6,682 bases of DNA from DAOUFU01 sp034429275 (GTDB lineage: Bacteria > Chloroflexota > Anaerolineae > Aggregatilineales > Aggregatilineaceae), in the NCBI GenBank assembly GCA_034429275.1, contig DAOUFU010000308.1, positions 1 through 6,682 of the forward strand. The letters are read 5' to 3'. The notes under the pieces are model-generated. The model saw only the letters and a program-made list of their open reading frames with translations. It was not told where the DNA came from and did no database searches. Below, one piece after another: positions 1-4,568 of this stretch (positions are counted from its first letter, which is position 1; every line of letters starts with the position of its first letter). The position numbers and the translations under genes were made by a program.

Positions 1-564
1 CAGCGCGCCGTAGAACGCCACGTTGAACGCCATCATCACGCCGGGCGCGACTCGCCGCCGCGTGCCGACCACCGCCTCCACCGGCGATTTCGCGTCGCCG
101 GGCATCTTGCGCTCGACCAGCATCTGCGCCAGCCGCTGGCTGAACGCGCCATCCAGCACCACCACCCGCGCGCTGCCCTGGCGAAACAGCCGAATCACCT
201 GCTCGGCCACTGCGTAGGATTCCCAGCCGTTCTCGTCTTCCAGCGTGAGCATGTCGCGGTCGCCCGCCGCCACGATGTGCACCACCCGGAACCCATCGAG
301 TGAGTTGCCCGCGGCCAGCGCCGCGCCCAGAGTCTCCGCCGTCGGCGGCATCAACCGGGCCAGCGCCAGCGGCACCGCCGCATCCGTCTGCCGCGCGCTG
401 ATCTCCGCCAACATATCAACCAGCGCGCGCCATTCCGCCGCGTGGTCGATGGCCGTGACCGGGTCATGATCGCCGCCCAACCCCGCATAGGGCGCGGCGA
501 TCATCGCCAGCACCGGCAGATAGCGGCGCAACTGGGCGCTGCCGGGGTCGTATGGCAGTTGCAT
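1..564 (-). CDS. CHAT-fold protein lacking the catalytic dyad (partial, runs off left edge)
   Basis: Open frame of 188 codons with no stop before base 1, so the C-terminus is missing. The order of motifs is that of a CHAT (caspase-like) domain: a first strand RYLPVLAMIAAP (14-25), a helix with EWRALVDMLAE (44-54), then FRVVHIVAAGDRD (92-104), LTLEDENG (106-113), ARVVVLDGAFS (132-142) and AVVGTRRRV...AFNVAFYGAL (164-188). In active CHAT proteases the third block ends in HG and the fifth reads LNAC. Here the His position is Ala100 and the Cys position is Ala140, so peptidase activity is unlikely. No clear ribosome binding site precedes the start. ATG 564 is preferred over in-frame ATGs at 606 and 636 because the codons between are poor in third-position G/C, unlike the body of the gene. 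The partner domain, if any, lies outside the window. Fold call fairly sure; function unknown. Confidence 0.72.
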   Translation of the reverse strand, partial: MQLPYDPGSAQLRRYLPVLAMIAAPYAGLGGDHDPVTAIDHAAEWRALVDMLAEISARQTDAAVPLALARLMPPTAETLGAALAAGNSLDGFRVVHIVAAGDRDMLTLEDENGWESYAVAEQVIRLFRQGSARVVVLDGAFSQRLAQMLVERKMPGDAKSPVEAVVGTRRRVAPGVMMAFNVAFYGAL

Positions 565-669
565 TCCAACCAATCGAGTGGGGGAAAAAGATGTTTGGGA
601 CGTCATGGGCCAACCCAACACGGCGCGGTTCGGCATTCTGAGAAGCGCCGGATCGCGGCATCAACAGCG

Positions 670-693
670 GCACAGATACCAGCACAGATACCA
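670..693. repeat. 12-base tandem duplication
   Basis: The unit gcacagatacca occurs twice back to back without mismatch, and two more bases (gc) continue the pattern. It lies upstream of the CHAT-fold gene, just downstream of a TATACT hexamer on the minus strand, so it would be in the 5' untranslated leader if that hexamer is a real -10 box. It could equally be a simple slippage duplication with no role. Confidence 0.6.
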
Positions 694-697
694 GCGC

Positions 698-703
698 AGT
701 ATA
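698..703 (-). promoter_or_regulatory. Possible -10 box for the CHAT-fold gene
   Basis: On the minus strand the hexamer TATACT matches TATAAT at five of six positions in otherwise GC-rich DNA. It is about 130 bases upstream of the preferred start (564). The bases 16 to 18 nucleotides further upstream (TTTCGC and neighbours) are a poor -35 match, and there is no TG extension. Weak candidate. Confidence 0.25.
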
Positions 704-730
704 GACCAAACGCCCGAATCGCGAAAACCA

Positions 731-772
731 CCCCGCCGCGGCAGGGGCATGTCATGCGAGGAGCGGGAACGC
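731..772. repeat. 42-base dispersed repeat, copy 1
   Basis: Matches 1017-1058 in the same orientation at 41 of 42 positions; the one difference is G at 746 against T at 1032. Its core GCATG-T-CATGC (748-758) is an odd palindrome, followed by GAGGAGCGGGAAC. Identity stops sharply at both ends, which suggests a discrete mobile or REP-like unit rather than a duplication of a larger region. It is not coding on either strand as far as I can tell. Confidence 0.75.
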
Positions 773-860
773 GCGGGGTGCATTTCACGAAAGTTCACGC
801 CGCCGTTTCGCCGCACGTTCGTGCACGTTGAGAAAAAAACGGCTATGGTGCCCCGCGAGA

Positions 861-982
861 GTCCGGCCTCACCCCCGACCTGCGCGCCTCTTGGGAGGCG
901 CTTGGTCTGCCCCCTCTCCAAAACTTTTTTTGGAGAGGGGGCGGAGCGGCCCGGTTTTGGCCGCGCGGGGGTGAGGCCAGAC
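861..982. repeat. Palindromic intergenic element (REP/MITE-like), complete copy
   Basis: The element is bounded by an inverted repeat: 861-876 pairs with 967-982 with one mismatch (12 perfect pairs between 865-876 and 967-978). Inside are two further hairpins: GCGCCTC 884-890 with GAGGCGC 895-901, and a 15-pair stem at 909-942. The left 80 bases recur in the same orientation at the right edge of the window (6604-6682). No transposase is present, so if it moves it does so in trans. Similar 'CCTCACCCCC...CCCCCTCTCC' palindromes are common in Chloroflexota intergenic regions as I recall; no database was searched. Confidence 0.75.
909..942. terminator. Strong hairpin, possible transcription end for the HAD operon
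   Basis: Bases 909-923 (GCCCCCTCTCCAAAA) pair perfectly with 928-942 around a four-base loop: 15 pairs, ten of them in a solid G/C-rich block. It lies about 160 bases past the stop of the last gene of the minus-strand run. There is no U-tract after the stem on either strand, so it is not a textbook intrinsic terminator. It could stop transcription, protect mRNA ends, or be only the core of the repeat element that contains it. Confidence 0.4.
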
Positions 983-1100
983 AGCGCCCTGCACCCTCAT
1001 ACCCCAAAATGGGATACCCCGCCGCGGCAGGTGCATGTCATGCGAGGAGCGGGAACGCAGGGTTTCGCCGGTCGAACACCCCAGTCGCCCCTCAGCGCCC
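983..1100. other. Non-coding spacer downstream of the HAD gene
   Basis: Between the palindromic element and the HAD stop codon. Apart from the second 42-base repeat copy (1017-1058) I see nothing else in it: no credible frame, promoter or U-tract terminator. Confidence 0.5.
1017..1058. repeat. 42-base dispersed repeat, copy 2
   Basis: Same orientation as the copy at 731-772 with a single substitution. The two copies flank the palindromic element 861-982, with 244 bases between them. This copy ends 42 bases before the stop codon of the HAD gene. Confidence 0.75.
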
Positions 1101-1739
1101 CTATCCGAACGCCTCGCCCAGCGATTCGATCACCCGCGCGCCGGTAGCCGCCAGCCGCTCGCGCGCGTGATGGCCGGATGGAATCACCCAGCAGGCCGCC
1201 CCCAGCGCCGCCGCCACTTCGACATCGTGCGTTGTATCGCCGATCATCAGCATCGCTGCCGGGTCGAGCTCCTGGCGCGCCACCCAGGCCCGCCCGATGT
1301 CCACTTTGCCCGCTGCATGATGGTTATCCAGCCCGTTGACGTCGCTGAAGTAGCCGCGCAGGCCGTGCTCGTTCAGCAGGCGGTCGAGTGTCGCCTGCTG
1401 CATCGCGGAGAGGATCGACTGCGAGAGTCCGTTGGCCTGCGCCCATGCCAGCGCTTCGCGCGCTCCGGCCCGCAGCCCACATTCTCCCACCCGCCGCGCA
1501 TATTCCGCGATGAACTCGTCGCTGAGCACCTCGAACGACTCGCGCGCAAAGTCGAACCCGGCCAGCGCGTAATAGTCGCGCACCGGGAAATCGAAGATTG
1601 TCGCGTAGCGCTCCGCCGTCAGCACCGGATGCCCGCGCTTCGCCAGCATCCCGTTGATGATGTCCAGGCACAGCCACGCATCATCGAGCAGCGTGCCGTT
1701 CCAGTCCCAGATGATGTGTCTGTAGGCAAATGAGGTCAT
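1101..1739 (-). CDS. HAD-superfamily phosphatase (phosphoglycolate phosphatase-like)
   Basis: 212 residues, a usual length for a HAD hydrolase with a helical cap. Motif I is IIWDWNGTLLDD (residues 9-20); Asp12 is the expected phosphoaspartate nucleophile. The +2 position, commonly the acid Asp, is Asn14, a variant I know from a 'DWNGTLLDD' group of HAD proteins. Motif II is SILSA (Ser111), motif III Lys145 in HAAGKVD, motif IV MLMIGDTTHD (Asp168, Asp172). The cap lies between motifs I and II (about residues 20-90). The likely reaction is hydrolysis of a small phosphate ester in the cytosol; the substrate cannot be read from sequence. It is the last gene of the run: its ATG lies 4 bases past the SDR stop, with only a weak GTGAGA ahead of it, so translation is probably coupled. 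Family sure, substrate unknown. Confidence 0.9.
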   Translation of the reverse strand: MTSFAYRHIIWDWNGTLLDDAWLCLDIINGMLAKRGHPVLTAERYATIFDFPVRDYYALAGFDFARESFEVLSDEFIAEYARRVGECGLRAGAREALAWAQANGLSQSILSAMQQATLDRLLNEHGLRGYFSDVNGLDNHHAAGKVDIGRAWVARQELDPAAMLMIGDTTHDVEVAAALGAACWVIPSGHHARERLAATGARVIESLGEAFG

Positions 1740-1743
1740 GATC

Positions 1744-2535
1744 TCACAACGACGCCCGCAGCGTTCCGCCGTCCACCGGCACCATGGCCCCGCTAACGTA
1801 GCTCGCTGCCGGAGAAGCCAGGAACACCGCCACCCTGCCGAATTCCTCCGGCTGGCCCATCCGCCCCAACGCCGCGCCCGCCGCCTGCTGCCGGACGGCC
1901 TCTTCCACCGTGATTCCGCGCGCCTCAGCGCGGGCTGCCATCAGTTCGTCCACGCGCTCGGTCAGCGTCCAGCCCGGCAGAATGCTGTTCACCCGGATGC
2001 CCTCCGGTCCCAGTTCGCGCGCCAGCGTCTTGGTCAGCCCGATCACGCTCATCCTCACGCTGTTGGAGAGCATCAGGTTATCGATCGGCTCTTTCACCGA
2101 GATAGAGGTGATGGTCAGGATGGCAGCCCGGTCGCTCTGGCGCAAATGCGGCAGCGCGTGCTGGATCAGCCGCACCGCGCTCATCACCGTCAGCCGAAAA
2201 GCCGCTTCCCACTGTTCCGGCTTCAGCGCGTCGAACGTGCCCGACGGCGGCCCGCCCGCATTGGCGACCACCACATCCAGCCCGCCCAGGCTTGCCACCG
2301 CCTCGGCCACAATCTGACCTGCCTGCTCCGGGTCGGAAACATCGCCCACCACCGCGAAGACATCCCCGCCGGTTTCCTCGCGGATGCTGCGTGCCGTCGC
2401 CTCCAGTCGTGCCGCGTCGCGCCCATTGATCGCCACGCGCGCCCCTTCGCGGCTGAACTGTCGCGCCGCCGCCGCGCCCAATCCCCGGCTGCTCGCGGCC
2501 ACCAATACCCGTGCATCTTTGAGTCCCAGGTCCAT
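1744..2535 (-). CDS. Atypical short-chain dehydrogenase/reductase (SDR)
   Basis: 263 residues, normal for a classical SDR. The dinucleotide site reads VAASSRGLG (residues 12-20) in place of TGxxxGIG. GDVSD (64-68), NAGG (92-95), the catalytic-type Ser144 in TITSIS, RVNSILPG (181-188) and a C-terminal SGAMVPVDGG (248-257) follow in the expected order. The YxxxK motif is missing: at the correct distance after Ser144 there is Ser157 and Arg161 (LSNSVR). This matches an 'SSRGLG' subfamily, often annotated as 3-oxoacyl-ACP reductase-like, in which such replacements are usual as I recall, so it is probably not a mutated copy. A redox role with NAD(P) is plausible but the standard mechanism cannot apply. 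A GAGG sits 9 bases ahead of the ATG, inside the end of the acetyltransferase gene, whose stop is 5 bases upstream. Confidence 0.9.
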   Translation of the reverse strand: MDLGLKDARVLVAASSRGLGAAAARQFSREGARVAINGRDAARLEATARSIREETGGDVFAVVGDVSDPEQAGQIVAEAVASLGGLDVVVANAGGPPSGTFDALKPEQWEAAFRLTVMSAVRLIQHALPHLRQSDRAAILTITSISVKEPIDNLMLSNSVRMSVIGLTKTLARELGPEGIRVNSILPGWTLTERVDELMAARAEARGITVEEAVRQQAAGAALGRMGQPEEFGRVAVFLASPAASYVSGAMVPVDGGTLRASL

Positions 2536-2540
2536 GTCGT

Positions 2541-3011
2541 CTATCCTCGCTGCGGAATCGTGTACGCCAGAATCAGCCGGTCCACCCCATCACCGTAATA
2601 ATTCTCACCCACGCCCACCTGGACGAATCCCAGCCGCTGGAAGGCCGCGATGCCCGGCTCGTTTTCCGGGTGGAGCGTCGAATAGATCACCTGCACGCCC
2701 CCCTGCCGCAAGTGATCGATCACCTGCGCGATCAGGCGTGCGCCCACGCCCTGCCGCCGGAAATGTGCCTGCACCGCCAGGTTGAGGATCCACCCCGTCG
2801 CGCCGTCCTGGGCAATTGCCCCGCAGACATGCCCCACAATCGCGCCGTCCCGGTCGGCCACCCACACCAGCCGGGGGAACAGGTCGTACAGTTGGCGGAA
2901 AAAGTAGTAGGAATACGCCCCGCTGCCATACACGCTGCGCTCCAGCTCGATCAGCGACGGCAGGTCGGCAGGCTCAAACGTGCGGATGATGACCGGTTTT
3001 TCTTCGCTCAT
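2541..3011 (-). CDS. GNAT-family N-acetyltransferase, RimI-like
   Basis: 156 residues, the length of a single GNAT domain. The acetyl-CoA loop is RRQGVG at 85-90, after strand ILNLAV (75-80), which fits the (R/Q)xxGx(G/A) motif A. Strand QVIYSTLHPENEPGIAAF (107-124) and RLGFVQVG (126-133) follow. The C-terminal block ENYYGDGVDRLIL (136-148) resembles the RimI/Nat end, where a Tyr acts as general acid; Tyr138 or Tyr139 would fill that place. The likely role is acetyl transfer to an amino group, possibly a protein N-terminus, but small-molecule acetylation is equally possible. An AGGGGG tract about 11 bases before the ATG serves as ribosome binding site. The gene begins 22 bases after the FhaB-like stop and is cotranscribed by position. 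Confidence 0.88.
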   Translation of the reverse strand: MSEEKPVIIRTFEPADLPSLIELERSVYGSGAYSYYFFRQLYDLFPRLVWVADRDGAIVGHVCGAIAQDGATGWILNLAVQAHFRRQGVGARLIAQVIDHLRQGGVQVIYSTLHPENEPGIAAFQRLGFVQVGVGENYYGDGVDRLILAYTIPQRG

Positions 3012-3033
3012 GCCGTCTGCGCCCCCTTGCGCG

Positions 3034-3507
3034 CTATTCCAGCTCCAGCTTGAGATGCACCCGCCCGATCCCGATCACATCGCCGGACGACAGCACCACC
3101 GGCTCGATCACCGGCGCGCCGTTGAGCATCGTCCCGTTGCTGCTACGCAGGTCTTCCAGCCACCACTGCCCATCACGCTGAGCGACCAGCGCGTGCTGCT
3201 GGCTGCAAAACGGCTCGGCCAACACGATGGTATTGGTCGGCGCGCGACCCAGGCTGGTCACCGGCAGCAGCGGAAAACTCGTGCCGATCAGGTCATCGAA
3301 CCCGGACTCCTCGTCCGGCCCCTCGCCCTCGGACTCGGTGGCAATCACCACCAGGCGACCGCGCCGCCGCTTTTCATCGAGCACACCGCGCGCTGCCACC
3401 TGGTAATCGCGCCACAGCATCCACAGAATGGTGGTCACAAAAGCGACCAGCAGCCCGCCCGCCGCGAAGCGCAGGATCACCAGCAGCGTATCGAGATCAA
3501 TAGCCAC
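3034..3507 (-). CDS. fhaB: FhaB-like membrane-anchored FHA protein
   Basis: 157 residues from a GTG start at 3507. An N-terminal membrane segment (about residues 6-32, LLVILRFAAGGLLVAFVTT...) is followed by a positively charged stretch (DEKRRRGR, 45-52), an acidic linker (58-68), and a C-terminal FHA domain with SLGR (85-88), SQQH (102-105), RSSNGT (121-126) and Asn129. These are the conserved phosphothreonine-binding positions, all intact. Size and layout match FhaB of actinobacteria (FipA, Rv0019c type), which binds phosphorylated division proteins. The GTG start is chosen because it directly precedes the membrane segment and a GAGG lies 9 bases upstream; the frame stays open further upstream, but that part is Arg/Cys-rich and overlaps the FhaA-like gene. 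The first 11 bases overlap that gene's end, which suggests translational coupling. The FHA domain should face the cytosol (inference). Confidence 0.87.
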   Translation of the reverse strand: MAIDLDTLLVILRFAAGGLLVAFVTTILWMLWRDYQVAARGVLDEKRRRGRLVVIATESEGEGPDEESGFDDLIGTSFPLLPVTSLGRAPTNTIVLAEPFCSQQHALVAQRDGQWWLEDLRSSNGTMLNGAPVIEPVVLSSGDVIGIGRVHLKLELE

Positions 3508-4402
3508 CGTCGCCGTCCTCGTCCTCCCAGCCGTCCAGCAGGTCGTCCAGCGCGTCCGGCTCACGACCCGGTGCTTCCGGGCGCGATGTCCCTTTCGGCG
3601 GCACTGCACCTCGCATCGGCAGCGTGGCCCGCACCTGTGTATCGCTGCCCCGCGCCGCCGATCGCGACGTTGTGCCCTCATCTTCCACGTAGACCACCCG
3701 CACCCCGGCCAGGCTGATCACGTCATTGGCGCGCAGCACACACTCGGCCACGGGCAGGTTATTGACCGTTGTCCCGCCCCGGCTGCCCAGGTCGTAGAGC
3801 ACAAAATGACCAAAACGCAGCCGCAGCTGGGCGTGCTGGCGGCTCACGCGCGGATCATCGATCACGATGGTGTTGTCGTGCCGCCGCCCGATGTTGATCA
3901 CCGCGCGATCGAGCGGCACATAGCGGTCGCCATCCACCACCAGGAAGGCGACCGGCAGCTTTTCCGCCTCCGGCAGATCGGGCGGGCGTTTCACCGGCAC
4001 CATCGCCTGAGTCGCGTTCACCGCCGAAGCCACGCAGCGCGCCGTCACCTGCACGGTGAACGGCGACACCGCCTCATCGGGGCTGAGCACCACGTCCGGC
4101 AGAGCATCCAGCCGCATCTCGCTCTCGCGCGCCAGGTCGATCAGGTGCTGCGCCAGCCGCGCCGCCAGGTCTGGCTGGGCGCGCACCAGCGCCTCGTGAT
4201 CCGATGGGTGCAGCCGGACGATGTAGCGGTTGGGGGCAGCCAGGTGTGCGTCGCTGTCCACCTGGGCGTTATCTTCCATCGCGCGCGCCAGCGCCATCGC
4301 GACCTCGCGCGCTTGCAGCCGCCCGGCAAACAGCCGCGCGAACCCGCCCTCAATCAGGCCCTGAATGCGCTTCTCGATCCGGTTAAAATGATTCTTGTCC
4401 AT
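3497..4402 (-). CDS. fhaA: FhaA-like protein: DUF3662 plus FHA domain
   Basis: 301 residues from ATG 4402 (304 from the alternative ATG 4411). The N-terminal DUF3662 domain (about 4-125) shows HFNRIEKRIQGLIEGGFARL, then EVAMALARAMEDNAQV and PNRYIVRLHPSDHEAL, as in FhaA (Rv0020c type). After a Pro-rich linker (about 136-150) comes an FHA domain with NIGRR (170-174), VSRQH (186-190), DLGSRGGTTVNN (204-215) and a last strand ending VRVVYVEDE. Ser187, Arg173 and Asn214 are kept; the usual Asn of 'STNGT' is Gly209. The tail (from about 286) is strongly acidic: DDLLDGWEDEDGDGG. In actinobacteria FhaA is a target of Ser/Thr kinases and helps control peptidoglycan synthesis. No kinase or phosphatase gene lies in this window. 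No ribosome binding site is seen; an extended -10 box overlaps ATG 4411, so a leaderless message starting at 4402 is the better reading. Confidence 0.9.
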   Translation of the reverse strand: MDKNHFNRIEKRIQGLIEGGFARLFAGRLQAREVAMALARAMEDNAQVDSDAHLAAPNRYIVRLHPSDHEALVRAQPDLAARLAQHLIDLARESEMRLDALPDVVLSPDEAVSPFTVQVTARCVASAVNATQAMVPVKRPPDLPEAEKLPVAFLVVDGDRYVPLDRAVINIGRRHDNTIVIDDPRVSRQHAQLRLRFGHFVLYDLGSRGGTTVNNLPVAECVLRANDVISLAGVRVVYVEDEGTTSRSAARGSDTQVRATLPMRGAVPPKGTSRPEAPGREPDALDDLLDGWEDEDGDGGY

Positions 4403-4409
4403 GCCGGAC

Positions 4410-4418
4410 ATTATACCA
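4410..4418 (-). promoter_or_regulatory. Extended -10 promoter for the fhaA operon, probably leaderless
   Basis: On the minus strand the nine bases read TGGTATAAT, a perfect TGnTATAAT extended -10 element. Seven bases later (GTCCGGC) comes the ATG at 4402, so the predicted +1 is the A of that start codon. The -35 area (TTTCGG or TTTTCG, 17-18 base spacer) is poor, as is usual for extended -10 promoters. If it works, ATG 4411 lies inside the promoter and cannot be translated from this transcript. Confidence 0.55.
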
Positions 4419-4568
4419 ACCCATCGCCTCGCCCGAAAAAACGTGTTCCCACCGCCCCACCTACGAAGGAGTCACCGGCGCAGGCGTCTTCCCCCACACA
4501 CGCAGCCGGGGCGCAGCAAGCCGCGCCCCGGAGAAGTCCTGCCTTTGCCCGTCCCTTGCCGGGTCGGT
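4412..4568. other. Spacer between the M23 gene and fhaA
   Basis: 157 bases between the M23-enzyme stop and the FhaA-like start. It holds the GC-rich hairpin at 4506-4531 and the body of the fhaA promoter; the run of six T on the minus strand (4436-4441) sits near the -35 position and is not preceded by a hairpin. I see no coding frame with credible signals. Its presence separates the M23 gene from the FHA operon as a likely independent transcription unit. Confidence 0.5.
4506..4531. terminator. GC-rich hairpin after the M23 enzyme gene
   Basis: CCGGGGCGC (4506-4514) pairs perfectly with GCGCCCCGG (4523-4531) around an eight-base loop. It begins 38 bases past the stop codon of the M23 gene. 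There is no U-tract after it on the minus strand, so it may act as a weak or factor-assisted terminator, or as an mRNA 3' end stabiliser. Confidence 0.4.

Noticed and set aside
464..709. Minus-strand frame beginning with a signal-peptide-like hydrophobic stretch (TTG start)
   Set aside because: The hydrophobic start comes from the 12-base tandem duplication and the rest overlaps the CHAT-fold gene out of frame; no ribosome binding site.
731..1058. CRISPR array
   Set aside because: Only two repeat copies, 244 bases apart, with a palindromic element between them; no regular spacers or cas genes.
578..1147. A 189-codon plus-strand frame through the repeat-rich spacer
   Set aside because: It is made of the dispersed repeats and inverted repeats and encodes no recognisable protein; the repeats change frame between copies.
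1101..1739. HAD motif I with Asn at the acid position as evidence of a dead enzyme
   Set aside because: DWNGTLLDD is a known natural variant and motifs II to IV are complete, so activity cannot be dismissed.
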